A DNA stretch of 64,000 nt from Nematostella vectensis. Its lineage: Eukaryota; Cnidaria; Anthozoa; Actiniaria; Edwardsiidae. Below are positions 21,778 through 36,300 of the stretch, piece after piece. A model generated the notes under the pieces. That model did no database searches. It was not told the origin of the DNA and saw nothing but the letters and a program-made list of their open reading frames with translations. A program made the translations under genes and the position numbers. Where the stretch lies: positions 5,810,627 to 5,874,626 of the forward strand of contig NC_064048.1 of the NCBI RefSeq assembly GCF_932526225.1, read 5' to 3'. Numbering within the stretch: position 1 is the stretch's first letter; the number at the start of each line of letters is the position of its first letter.

Positions 21778-24363
21778 GCCATCTGCAAGGAAATGAATCA
21801 GCTTAAAATTTAATCCACGATAATTATTTTATAATTAATTTGTAAACGCAGACTACATCTTTACCTAACAACGGTCAAAATGTAAATATCTGATGTGTGC
21901 ATGTTGGCACCTGATAATGGGGCGTCCTCCATGTAAGGCTTAACAATAGGCCTGCGAAACTTGTATTGCTCGCATAGAAGTACTCTGCTGGAGTTTTTGG
22001 TCAATCGTAAATTACATCTAAACTGTTTTTTTTTTTTTAAGTATTGTGGAACACCGATAACACGAACTCGGATACTGATTTAAACTGCCCATTTATTCAA
22101 TTTGTTTGAGCTCCCTGAGATAGTCATTATTTAGTTAGATAATTCTCAGTGGAGGATCCAGGGGAGGGGCTATGGGGGTCTAACCCCACCGCACTCCATC
22201 CCCCTCCTTTTGACATTATTCCTAATCAGCCGCAAACTCGATATAACCTTTGTACCTTGTTAGTGTTTGAGGGTCTTACACAATTAGATTTCCCGAGCTT
22301 ATTTCTTTTCATTCATGCTTGCTGGTGATGATTATAGGGGTCTGACCGTGTGACTGATTGTCTTTTTAGCTTGTTTTTTTTTTCCAGACCACTTGGGTTG
22401 CTCGATTAAGAGGCTGTTTTTAGAGACTTTCGGTCCCAAAAAACTCATCACGTGTATATCTATGTACTATTATTTCAAATGCAATATGTTCTGTTCCTTC
22501 TCAACGTTATTTATTTTTCTGTTTCATACAGCAAAAATGGATCTTATCATTTTACCCATACGTACAGTACGCAACAAATGCTCTTGTTAACACGCCAAAT
22601 AATTAAAGTAAATCCTATGGGAAAAAGGCTGTAAAACGTAATACTTTTTACGTATTTTCATCCAAAATACAGTACCACGCGTAAAACTACAATTTTGTAC
22701 GCCTTAATCGTATAAGCTCCCAAACATAGCTTGAATAATATACAACCTCTCAACGAAAGCTTGAATAAAGTACACTTGTTAAAAATTGATTGTATTGTGT
22801 TATAACAATTAAGTTGAGGTTCGCGGGCATAAATATGCTTTTGGTCTGACCCAGGATAATATCTAAAATGCATCCCGAGAAGGGCGAAAAACATATTTAT
22901 GCCAACAAACCTTAACCCTATTACTATTATAAGGGACGGGACCATTAGGGGGGGGGGGGGGGGGGGGGGGGTTACAAAAAAACACCACCTCACCCCCACC
23001 TCCAAAATAGAGATCTAGATTTGAATTGTGTTTTTTCAAAACTTGGTATAAAACGTTTATGTGACATGGATTTACGTCGAGTACGTAGTACTAGCAGTTG
23101 ATCTTAACGACTTAAAGCGTTTTGCCTAATTTTCATTAAAGCTGTCTCAAACCTTGCTATGGTTACCAGGGTACACATATCAAAATTTTGTTTACACCAA
23201 ACTGCCCAGATAAACTTTAGGAAAAGCCATCAAATTTCAATGCTCTATCCCTACTAGTTCAAAAATTATTACAGAACAAAGGTGCCCCCCCCCCCCCCCC
23301 CCCCCCCCCGCGGTCTGAATAGGGTTAAAAGGTATAACATTCAATGAGTTATAAGGTAGATAATTATACAAATAATAAATTGCAATTATATTTAAGGTTG
23401 TTATGATTACAATTCTTATTCTGCATTTTAGGATGCATCGGACTAACAAACATTTTGCTGAGCCTGGGCATGTTCTTAGCATGTCCTCAAAATTTGGTTA
23501 AATCTCAGTCTGGACGTTCTTATAAATAAAGGTTCTTTTTTAAAAAAAAAGAGTGCATAGCAACAACCATAAAGCACATAAAAACAAGTTCGCGGATAGT
23601 ATATATATCATAGTATATAAAAAATTTCACCACTTTTGTAATATGCTATCGTATTCCTAATAACTGTGGTCGCTGAAAAACTTAGAGCTGTCTTTTTCTT
23701 TTTCGTGAACTTTTCATAAACATTTCAGAAAAAAAAAGTTGAGTTAAACCCCTCGAATCTGTTATGAATTATGGCAGATACAGAAATCATACGAAATAAG
23801 AATTGACGATGCTGAATTTATCAATTATTGTCCATAACCAACGGTGCCTGGATAAAAATAACTTTTTTATTTCATTCATAACCTTATTAGATTTGCGGGT
23901 GAAACCATATGCATTTGCGGGTTTCTTACATTTGCGGGTGAAACCATATACATTTGCAAGTTTCTTACATATTTGCGGGCGTACGTCACGTACGCCTTTA
24001 CAAACATGTAAGCACAGCTTTTTTAAAAGCAGATTAGCAACTTTAAGATACATTCTGTTTGAATTTTTTTTTTCTCTAAATATTTTCTTACCAAAAGTTT
24101 TGAGTTTTAATTTAAAAAAACACACAGCAAAAGAGCAAAAGTGCGATGTCGGCAAAGGCGTGAAATTCCATTAGAGATAAAATCTGACTTGACAGAAAAC
24201 TCCTAATTGATCAAACTTCGCAACGCCTAAATGACTCGCATAGATTTTCCACTCTATCGCGTTTAACACAAAGGCACGAAACCTATGCCGAAACCTATTA
24301 TGACAAAGACAAACATAATATCGTGGGAATCGACTGCACCCTGAGGGTTGTCGGTATTGAATC
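21778..24363. other. Intergenic region between SLC6-A and SLC6-B
   Basis: No exon recognised. It contains a MITE-end-like CAGTGGAGGATCCAGGGG at 22150, two long homopolymer tracts (G near 22950-22971, C near 23287-23310), and a repeat-family fragment at 23400-23535. A short direct repeat, TTTGCGGGTGAAACCATATR, occurs near 23893 and 23932. Confidence 0.6.
23400..23535 (-). mobile_element. Fragment of the TATAAGAACGTC repeat family
   Basis: On the plus strand it reads ATTCTGCATTTTAGGATGCA, TTTTGCTGAGCCTGGGCATG, then CTCAGTCTGGACGTTCTTAT. The same order appears, in either orientation, at 42250-42490, 60640-60800 and 60900-61140. Confidence 0.7.
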
Positions 24364-27300
24364 ATGGCTCGAAAATACGAGTACGACGATGCCAGATTGA
24401 CTCGAAAGTACGAGTATGAAGACGATGGATTCAAGCGTAACCCTGGCTACGACTCGAGATACGACGAGGATCTCGGCGCTAGACACAGAGATTCTCGCTC
24501 GGCTCAACCAGTTATCAAAACAGAGTCGAATTCAGAGCAGGTAGTTGTGATAGAGGAACGCGAACAGTGGAGTAATAAGATCGACTTTCTGCTCTCGTGT
24601 ATCGGTTACGCCGTTGGTCTCGGAAACGTCTGGAGATTCCCTTATTTGTGTTACAAGAATGGCGGGGGTGAGTTATGACCGTTATGAAAACACAATCATC
24701 ATATATTATTGTTTTGAACATTTTTGTACTCTTTTCTGTGTCCGGTTGAAATGGTTAAAGTGTGTTTGAAACGGCAGAAGAGGGTACGGTCGGTATTGTG
24801 TTATCGGTTCATAATATGATAGGAGACGTTTTTTTCGTACTTAATCTACTTTACAACTTTACTTAGTCAGTGAAGTAAACATTTTTCTGGCGATCGATGA
24901 CAATGGGTGAGGGGGTGGGGGGCAAAATGACACAATGCCTTATATTGATATAATTAGATCCCTTTAGAGCATTAAAACAGAAGTTAGGATTATGTTTTTA
25001 CCATTTCACGCAATTAAATTAAAAAATACAATCTTCGTCAAACGGCGCCAGGCTTGATGAAGGGCCATTTGTTCGCACAAATAGTATGCTTTGCAGTTCT
25101 CATTTATCTGCGATCGGAACATTCTTTTGTTAGCATATTTAATAAAAGCAACTATATAAATACGTTTTAAGACAAGTTTTTAGTACCCTGCGTTGAGCAC
25201 TTTTGATGTCTGTAATTTTAAATGGTAAGTCACTTTAAAAACACCGAGACAACTGCATCAAAATCTGTTGTTCGTAAGTTCCGTGCAAAAGGTGTTATCA
25301 TTGCTGACAACAGTTAAGGTAATTCCCTTGAATTGCACTGCGCACCCCTTCTGCGCATAGTGGCGCGCGCTGTTTGTTCGAATTTTCCGGTATTAAGAGC
25401 GCACGCGCGCCACAGTTGTACAAGAAAACACAGCAAAAGGCGCACGTTTTTTACTTAAAACGCTTTGACAGAAAAACGGTCGGTTACCCCCATTTTTTAT
25501 TTGCTCAAATAGTTAAATATATACGGAAAAATGATATACTGAAAGAAGAAGAAAAGTTGGGTTGTAGGAGTTTTGTTATTTCTCTTAAAAGCCGTAAAAA
25601 TACTTCAAAATGGCGCTTTTTACCGTATCAATAGTGGCGAAAACAATGTCTTTTATTGCGATCTCTTGAAATGATTTGTTTTGAGCATTAACTACTACGG
25701 GTTGTTGTTTAGGAGATCGGATTTTGGCAGCTCCACAAACAGAACTTAATTTTCTAAAGACTATAGGCACTCTTTTTGAAAACTAAGAGTTGGGATTTTT
25801 CCTCGCGCGATCAGTAAAAACGCGTCAACTCTACGCCCCTCTGTTGTGAAAACGAGGTCGGTACCCCCATTTTTTTTATTACAATTTTTGAAAGCCCTTA
25901 ACTTCAATATGGTTTATGCCAAGTTTAAAAAAATTATGGGTTGTAGAACTATTTCAAGGGAATTACCTTAAAGCCGCATTGTCACCACTTTACTTCCGGT
26001 CGATTCCGTAAGAATCTCCGATGATTTTTAACGGAAAACACGAAAAATATTTCAAAATATAGAAAGCAGCGTGTCTATTGGAAGTTTCTTTGAGGATGTG
26101 ACTGCTAATTTAGATCGGATGGCCTCTTAAATATTTCGGATTCGAATAGATTCTTTTCGTCTTTTAAAGGTTGAGGTTTCCGTCGGACCTCCGGAAGTAA
26201 ACTGGTGACAATTCGGCTTGAAAGCTGTTTGTTTACGGTCTTGGGCGGTGCTGCAAAGTGGTTCGTCAGTTCTCCCTGGCAATTTTGGCGCTGTTTGCAC
26301 TGGTCACAGGTTTGTCTTTTTGTGCACTACTTCCTTGCGTTAACTCTGAGTCGATTGCTTTGTTTAACCTATAAAGATATTTCTTAAAGAAGCCGAACGC
26401 CAGTTAAGTCCTTTTGTCAATTACTTTTCAAACAGGTCGTTCAGCGTGATAATTAATGAAAACAATGGGTTCCGACCCACAAAAATATAATTATTTTTTT
26501 AATGACAGGCCAAAATATGCAGTTATTCCTACCAATGTAATCTATTGGTTACATCCTTTAAAGCAGTTTGGTCACAGTGAAATTTATGTATGCTTTCGTA
26601 TTCGATAGGACTACAGTTAATATACGTTTTATATATCACTTTATCAGGGACGTCTATCTTTTCATATTTGGTGTTGAATAACTTTCCCAGCTTTTCCCTA
26701 ATGACCATATTTGGTGATTTATTACTTTGCCAGCGTCGTTCCTCAAACCATATTTGGTGTTTTTACCACTTTGTCGGTGAAGCTTTTTCGTACTATATTT
26801 GGTGTTTTATCCCTTTGCCAGCGCCGTTTTTCATCATAGCATACTTGGTGTTTTTTATCACTTTGTCATTGACGTTTTTCATTATCCCATATTTGGTGTC
26901 TTATCACTTTGCTAGCGTCATTCCTCATACCATATTTGGTGTTTTATCACTTTGGCGGCGTCATTCCTGATACCATATTTGGTCTTTTATCACTTTGCCA
27001 GTGTCGTTCCTCATACCATATTTGGTGATGTATCACTTTGGAAGCATCATTCCTCATACCATATTTGGTCTTTTATCACTTTGCCAGTGTCGTTCCCTAT
27101 ACCATATTTGGTGTCTTATCGCTTTGCCCGTGACATTCCTCATACCATATTTGGTGTTATATCACTTTGCCAGCGTCACTCTTCATACCATATTTGGTAT
27201 TTTATAACTTTGCGCCGCAACTCTCACTACGTCACGCCACCCCCTCCTCCCCCACCATACACATACATTTTATAATAACACAATCTTGTAACATCGTAAT

Positions 27301-30300
27301 CTGATCACATCCGGTACATGCCATTATTACGTTAGTCGAACCGTGTTATCACAAGCTCAAGCTATGAAAATGCGGACCTTAGTAAAACGAAAATCCGACG
27401 TAAGGTAAGCCTCACACACAAACACATAACATGTGCAACCACACGTTGGTGTATAGGAGCAAGCTGTTTAGATCGATCACAACAGTTTGAAATACACCTC
27501 AGACGCGGTAATATCTCCTGTTTCCCCTTTAGCCTTTTCCTATTCCGCCCCAGTCCTCGTGTCTCCTACCCTCGGCACCCATCAGTTTTTACCTCCCTAA
27601 CCGCGTCTGACTAGCCATCGATCTTGCTCCCTGACGATAAATCTTGGCTAGAATTAGTGTGGTGGTACATTTATTTCTAAGAGCTCTTATGAAATTTCTC
27701 ACATTATTGTTTTATTTCTGTTTGTTTGTGTATCTCTTTTTGTCGGCCCCCCAGGTACGCGCCGTTCGCTTCTCTCGGTTCTTCGTATTCCTGCCGTTTC
27801 TGCTGCCTGTGCCTCCGCGTATTATTTTCGCTAAATATAGGCCATCGCAAAGGCTCATCGCTTATCAGCCACTATCTTAGAGCGCGCACCGTTACTCAAT
27901 GTCTCTTTACACGACTGTCCTATACTTGTGTGGCCGCTGTCTGTCTCCTGTTTGCCGTCCGTTTCTTTCTTTTGTGCCGTGTCTGCACGCCTTCGTGTTT
28001 TGTTCCTGTCGCCGGCCTTGTGATTCCATTTAATTGTCTACAAGCTCACATTACACTCCACAAGATTGAACAATATGTTATCACAAGAAGTTATCAACAA
28101 GTAATTATCACCTTCCTCCGGGGGTCGGACACACAGTTCTCCCCTAACATCTCACTGCTAGCCTATTTCTACCTCTTATACATAGCCACTACTCCGACAC
28201 TTACAGCCCCAATGCAATACACCATATAAAATAGCCACACGTACACACTTTAACCCACGCACCAACGTCCATTACCACACATTGTATTATCCCACACAGC
28301 CCCGAAGCCTTGGTACGAATACCAGATTAAAACCAAAACTTTTATCCCTTTGTCAGCGTGATTTCTTTTAACATATTTGGTCTTTTATTACTTTGCCAGC
28401 GTCATTCCTCTTACCATATTTGGTATTTTATAACTTTGCCAGGGTCGTTTCTCATAATATTTGGGTTTTCATCACTTTGCCAATGTCGTTCCTCATACCA
28501 TATTTGTTGTTTAATCATTTTGCCACCGACGTATTTCATACCATATTTGGTGGTTTTTTTTTACTTTGCCAATGTTGTTCCTCATACCATATTTGGTCTT
28601 TTATCACTTTGCCAGCGTCATTCCTTTTACCATATTTGGTGATTTATTACTTTGACAATGTCGTTTCTCATAATATTTGGTTTTTCATCACTTTGCCAAT
28701 GTCGTTCCTCATACCATTTTGGTGTTTTATTACTTTGCCAGCGCATTTGTCATTCCATATTTGGTGTTTAATCACTTTGCCAGCGACGTATTTCATACCA
28801 TATTTGGTGTTTTTTTTTTTCACTTTGCCAATGTTGCTCCTCATACCCTATTTGGTATTTTATAACTTTGCCAACGTCGTTTCTCATACCATATTTGGTA
28901 TTTTATGACTTTGCCAGCGTCGTTCCTCATACCATATTTGGTGTGCCTGGTTTTCTGTGGCATCCCAATCTTCTACCTGGAGGTAGCACTTGGACAGTAC
29001 ACGGCACAGGGCGTGGTCAATGCGTGGGCGGTCGTGTCCCCCATCATGACAGGTAAGTGACATCGAGCAGGATTGTAACCGTCATCATCATGGCGCACTT
29101 TCTTGTTAATCTTTTTGCGGATATTTGTGAACTGTTTAATATTAACTAAGCGATAGTAGCATGTTGCTAAAAATTGAGGCCAAAATTACCAATATTACAA
29201 CAAACTTAGTCCATCCTGCGTCTAGGTCTGTTTGGGTCAGTCTACAAATCTCGTGTCTTTTAACGATAAATAGTCTATACTGCATGCCTGATATATTCCA
29301 TCCTTCCCCTTAACCCCCGATCTAAGTATGTTTTTTTTGAAGGACTAGGCAGTCGAAGGAGTTTGGGGAAATGTCCCTGACATTTTAGGGGTTGAGTAAG
29401 GAGGCTTATTTCTTATAGCAGCATACTGTTCGTTCGTTTCATCGTGCATATTTAGGTATTGGGTTTGTCATGATCGTCATCACGTCTAACTATTCCTTGC
29501 CCATACTAAGACAGAACTCCTTGCTCATAGTAAAGTACAGTTCGTTTCTTTCCTTAACGTTTAGTGTCATCAATTCGAGGCATACATGATGGTCATGATT
29601 ACGTCCAACACTATTCCTTGATCATACTTAGACAATATTCTTGCTCATAGTAAAATAACTGTTCGTTTGTTTCCTCTTGTCTTGTCCAGGTATTGGGTTT
29701 GCCATGACGGTCATGATTACGTCCAACACTATTCCTTGCTCATACTAAGACAATATTCTTGCTCATAGTAAAATAACTGTTCGTTTGTTTCCTCGTGTCT
29801 TGTCCAGGTATTGGGTTTGCCATGACGGTCATGATTACGTCCAACACTATTCCTTGCTCATACTAAGACAATATTCCCTGCTCATAGTAAAATAACTGTT
29901 CGTGTGTTTCCTCGTGTCTTGTCCAGGTATTGGGTTTGCCATGACGGTCATCACCTTCCTGTGTAGTGTTTACTACAACGTGATCATGGCGTGGTCTTTC
30001 TACTACATGTTTGACGCATGGAGAGCCGTAGTTCCGTGGAACGACTGCAACAACGAGTGGAACACTCAGTTCTGCAGGTAGAAGGGTGATTACTTTGGGT
30101 GTGGTACTGATGATAACAACAAAAACAACAGTAATGGTTATGATGAGGATGACGACGATAACGGCAAAGATAATGAAAATAGTGACAATAGCAAAGATAA
30201 TGAAAATAGTGACAATAGCAAAGATAATGAAAATAGTGACAAAAGCAAACATAATGTTAATGATGCAGCTACTTTGATTGCTATTAATGACGACTGGAAT

Positions 30301-33300
30301 ATCGATAACAATGTTTCTACAACACTTACGCGTAATCTCGCTTTCTGATTGGTTGTTAGGTTCTGATTGGTTGTTAGGTATGGTATATCAGAGGACATAC
30401 CTTGCAGGTTTACTTGAAGCGAAATAGACGAAAATCTTGATTCAAATTCGAGAAATTTGGTTCTCAATCTTTTTGGTAAATTTATTTTCCATCCTTACAA
30501 ACGGACACTAGAAGTAACTAAGACTACAGGGTTTTGAAGCTAAAGTTTTTCAATTTTCGTTTATGTGCGCTCGCTGCAAACACCGGTTGCATGCTCTCGC
30601 GCACGCACTAGAAAACACGCCATTTCAAACGAGCGCGCGCTGTTTTAATTTTGTAAAATACTGTTTTCGTTGATTTTGTTGTAGAAAACAAATTTCTAAA
30701 ATTTCTACAGGCCTCGTGACTCCACAACATTTTGATCATGAGGTGACGTATTTCGTGGTGTATAAGAATACATACCACGGAAAACTATGGCAAATTTGTT
30801 AAATCAACTCTGACAGTGCGCGGAGGGGGGACTTTGACAATTGTTTACGTCTCATAGTATCGATTTTAACGTTCCATGAAAGTTATGATTTGTCTTAGTT
30901 TTGTTTACCAAGGCCAGTTTTGGCGCCAATTATAATAATGGTGGTTAGGATGACATGCTCGATCTTAAATTTGATGGTAATGATAAAGATGATGTTGTTG
31001 ATAATGATGGTGATGATTATGACGATGTAGATTCTAATGTTGTGTTTTCGGTCTCAAATATGAGGATCTTCATGGTGATATGATGTTGTTATTGTTGCTG
31101 TTGATGATGATGATGAAAATGATCTTATGGTATTTCAGCACGACTGGAAAGCTGATCAACTGCACAATGAACTGTACCGCCAAGCTAGTATCACCAGAGG
31201 AGGAGTATTTTGAGTAAGACAGGTTCTGGTGGCTAAATTTTCATGCACCGTGTCGCACACAAGCTCTGTCAATTAGCATGTGCACATACCAGGAGAATAC
31301 ATGATATCTAGCTTTGCACGTTCCATGAGTATACCATGATATCTAGTTTTGTACGTTCCATGAGTATACCATGATATCTAGCTGTACACGTGCCATGAGC
31401 ATACCATGATATCTAGCTGTACACGTGCCGTGAGCATACCATGATATCTAGCTGTACACGTGCCATGAGCATACCATGATATCTAGCTGTACACGTTCCA
31501 TAAGTATACCATGATATATAGCTGTACACGTGCCATGAGCATACCATGATATCTAGCTGTACACGTGCCATGAGCATACCATGATATCTAGCTGTACACA
31601 TGCCATGAACATACCATCATACCATGAGAATACCATTATTTCTGTTACTTTGTCTAGGCGCAAAGTCCTGCAGCTCTCAGGGGATGTCGGCAAGCCCGGG
31701 GAGGTCCGGTTTGAATTGGCCATGTGTCTGCTTCTGGCCTGGATCGTCGTCTATTTCTGCGTTTGGAAGGGTATCAAATCCGCGGGAAAGGTACACAGAC
31801 CCCTCCCTCCCCTCCCTTGTGGAGACCTTGCGCAAATACATAGAACGGTGACGGCAACGGCAGGAAAAAATTTCAAGTTTATAAAGCAAGACGTTAAATG
31901 CGCTCTGATACATCTCAGCCGTTTGATCCAAACGACGACGTGAAAATTCCAAGTTTTATGGCCTTGTGAGGATAACAACTTGTGCTTTAAATTAGACTTT
32001 CATCCTGTTCCCTTAAGAAGAAATTAAGTTCTAAGCTTATCTTTACGTTTTGAAACTTATGAAAAAGAGTTAATTAAATTGAAGATATGTTAGGATTAAA
32101 GGCTAGGCATTAAAGTATATTTGATCGGAGCATTCTTGCCGTCGCCGTCATCTTTGCTTTAAGAACCTGGTATGGTACAGAGGCGGCGGCTTCCTTCACT
32201 GTTTTTCTCGCTCGCTCCGTCAATTTCTTATTCCAACATACATTCCGATTTCCGCTTCAATCACTTGTTTTTATTAGCATTTTTATCGCCCAAGAACTAC
32301 GTACACCAATGTTCATGTAATTTTGTAGTAATAACTACGCACACCAATGTTCATGTAATTTTGTAGTAATAACTACGCACACCAATGTTCATGTAATTTT
32401 GTAGTAATAACTACGCACACCAATGTTCATGTAATTTTGTAGTAATGTATGAACAAATGCTTTTCTTTCCCCAATTAAATTCCTAGATACGGCCACGGTC
32501 AATACCCTGTCATCTTGTATTTCAGGTCGTATATTTCACGGCTACTTTCCCGTATCTGGTTCTGTTTATTCTACTCATTCGTGGTGCCACTCTGCCGGGA
32601 GCTACGAACGGGGCATTGTTCTACGTCAAACCGGACTTCACAAAACTTGGAGATCCCAGGGTAACAGGCCTTGAAAACACGTGTTTAACCATAGACCCCT
32701 TGGTAACCAGGCTTTAACATATAGCTAGCAATTAGACTGTTTGGTAGCCAGCTTGAAAACACGTGTTTTAATCATAGACCCTTTCTGGTAACCAGGCTTT
32801 AACAGATAGCTAGCAATTAGACCCTTTGGTAACCAGGCCTTGGAAACACGTGGTTTAACCTTAGACCCTTTGGTAACCAGGCTTTAACAGATAGCTAGCA
32901 ATTAGACCCTTTGGTAGCCAGGCCTTGGAAACACGTGGTTTAACCTTAGACCCTTTGGTAACCAGGGTTTAACAGATAGCTAGCAGTTAGACCCTATGGT
33001 AGCCAGGCTTTAGAAACATGTGGTTTAACCTTAGACCCTTTGGTAACCAGGGTTTAACAGATAGATAGCAGTTAGACCCTTTGGTAGCCAGGCCTTAGAA
33101 ACACGTGGTTTAACCTTATATAAGCGCCTGCACCCGCGAACGGGTATAACACAGTTTGTATTTAACTGTTCTCCGCCCTTTTACGGCGAGTTTCCCTTTG
33201 TTTTAAATATGTTTCATATCTTCTTTTGTCGTATGACGTGCAGATGTTATTTGTGATCGCCCTCCATTCCTTTCTATTATGTACATGATAGTTCCACACT

Positions 33301-36300
33301 TCAAGGACGCATCCAATTTTGAGGTCTTTTTTCAAAATGTCCTTGAATCTTAGTTTAGGACGACCAACTGGGCGAGACCCGTGTTCTAGCTCCGAAAATA
33401 ACAGCTGCTTAGGCACTCTGTCATCGTCCATTCGGCAGAGGTGACCAAGCCAGCGGAGACGATTTCTAGCTAATTTTGTTTCAATATCATCTACGTTTGC
33501 GCGACGGAGGACGTCTTCATTGCTTATATAGTCATGCCACTTGATCTTGAGGATTAGGCGTAAATGGCGTTGTTGCAGAGTACAAAGTTCTCTAACTTCA
33601 TGCTGATATACAGTCCATGTCTCACTACCGTACAATAAGAGAGGCATTAGACATTGATTATAAACAGCGATCTTGGTTGGTACAGTGAGATCACGTGAGT
33701 CGAAAACTCTCTTTCGAAGGCGACCATAAGCACATGATACAGCTTGTATACGAGATGTGAGCTCCGCTCTCATTGAGCAGTCACTTGACAGGATACTACC
33801 AAGGTATTTAGAGTGAGTAACATTGACCAGCTTAATGCCATCAACATAAAAGTCGGCAGTATTACCAATACACATAGTCTCCGTCTTTTTAGTGTTAATG
33901 CGCATCCCCATTCCCTTAGCAAGTTCATTGTACGATGTAAGTAAAGACTGCAGACCCTCTGGGGTATCGCTAAATAAGGCGATATCGTCAGCGTACTGTG
34001 CCTCCCTGATGAAATCCGTAAGGACTTTTGTTTTTGCTTTGAGCCTGCGAAGATCGAAGAGATTACCATCAAATCGGAATCTTATCTTGATGCTGCAGGT
34101 GTGTTCAATTTTATTAAAGGCCAACCAGAGCAGGACAGCAGCATAGATGCCAAATAGAGTTGGTGCTAACTTACATCCTTGCTTGACACCACAGTTGTAT
34201 TCAAATGCTCGAGTTAGCTCTCCGTCTACGATTAGCCTAGCATGAACATCAGAATATAGCTTCTTTATTATACTTATGAACTTTGGTGGGCATCCTAGTT
34301 TGCCAAGGATCAAAAAGAGAAGTTCACGATTGACAGTGTCGAAGGCTTTCACAAAGTCTACAAAGACTATATACATGTTGTTACGTTGCTCTCTGGTCTT
34401 TTCCATAAGCTGACGAAGAGTGAATATGCCATCAATAGTGCCCCTACCAGCTCGGTACCCTGACTGGGACTGGGGATATATAAATTCCGCAAGCAGCTGT
34501 AGTCTTTGCAAGATGATATCTGCGAATATTTTCCCCACGACGCTTAGTAGTGATATCCCCCTGTAGTTTCCACATTCGCTTCTGTCGCCCTTCTTAAATA
34601 AAATGGTGATAATTGCATCTTTCCACACTTGAGGAATGATTTCAGACGCCCAGATGATATTAAAGAGGATGAGAAGAAAAGCTCTCAGGCAGCGACCACC
34701 ATAAACAATGACTTCTGGAAGGACACCATCAAAACCAGGGCTCTTCCCAAGTTTGGTGTTTGAAATGGCTTTTTCCAGCTCCTGGTCTGTAACAGGATCA
34801 TCCATAGACTGCATGATTGGTAATTGGTCAAGTTCGTCCACGATTTTTAAGTCAACATCACTCGGGAGATTTAGCAAATCACTAAAGTGCTCCACCCATC
34901 TACCTTTGACTTCTATGGGATCGGCCAAAAGAGTGCCTTCTTTAGAGCGAACAGGATGAGAATTTCTTGATCTTGGGCCATAGACTGCATTCAAGGTAGC
35001 ATAGAACTCTCTTGGATTTTTTGTTTGAGAAAAATGCTCAGCTTCTTCAGCTTTCTTTTGAAACCATGCATCCTTGATTTGTCTGATACGTGTTCTTAAC
35101 GAGTGCCTGTCAAGGCTTTTGTCTTGAAGTAAGTTTCGAATTTCCTCATCTTGGTCATCAAACCAGTCATTTTGGATCCTCTTTTTCCTTTCGAAAACAT
35201 GGTTTGCAGCTTGTTGAAGAATATCTTGCAGATCTTCGAAATCGTTATTACAAGCAGGAATTTTCTCATCTAAAAACTGAACGAGCTTCACTTTCTTATC
35301 GTCATTGAGACGAGTGTCTAGCTTTTTCGGGGGTCTTGAGATATTCTTCTTGCGCTTCAAAGGAAAAGCACAATTAGACACTAAAAGCTTGTGGTCCGTG
35401 AAACAGTCGGCAGCTTGATTGACTTTGGTTACTTTAATAAAAGGCTTAGCAGCTTGATTGGCTAGCACATGATCGAGTTGGTGCCAGTGCTTAGAGCGGA
35501 GGTGTTGCCACGTGTTCTTCAAGCTATCCTTTAATTGAAACATTGTACCCATGACACTTAGCTGCAACCGAGTGCAAAACTCAAGGAGCATGAGGCCATT
35601 CGAGTTCATCTTTCCAACACCGTGCTTACCGATAACATCAGGCCAGGATTTGTAGTCTTGACCCACACGAGCATTGAAATCGCCCAACACAATAAGAGGG
35701 TTGTTCTGAGCTGAAGGAAGGCAACAACGGAGCTTTTCGTAAAATACCTCTTTTTCCTCAGATGTTCTTTGCATGGTAGGAGCGTATACGCTAACAAGGG
35801 TGAGGTAGTTACCACTTTCCAATGGAACACGCATTTGCATAAGTCTGTCGTTGATAGGTGTTGGACAAATCCCTTGCGATACAAGTCTGTTGGAGATAGC
35901 AAATCCGACACCGGCTGTTCTCCCACTTCCCCCACTCCAGAAGATAGTATGACTCCTTTCTACAATGTTACCAGTGTTGGGGCGTCGGACTTCGCTTAAA
36001 GCACAGATATCGATATTAGCATGCTCCAGCTCAAGACAAATGAGTGCTGTGGCTCGCTCTGGTCTTAGAGAACCATCGCCGTCATTGGTAGTACGGACAT
36101 TCCAAGCTCCAAGGGTTAGAGCTTGCTTTCTAGAAGATAGAAACTGACGATTGTCGATTGCTCTGGAAGTTATAGCCGAGTGCGGTCTTCGTCCATTTTT
36201 CGCCACTGCCGCACTGGGTGGCGCATCGGTTCCCCCGAATGCGGTAGCCATAGCTCCAATACTACTAGATTGACTTTCCATAAAAACTGTGAAGCTGCAC

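Noticed and set aside
27726-28229. 167-codon ORF
   Set aside because: No recognisable domain, Cys/Phe-rich random-looking composition, inside an intronic block between two arrays.
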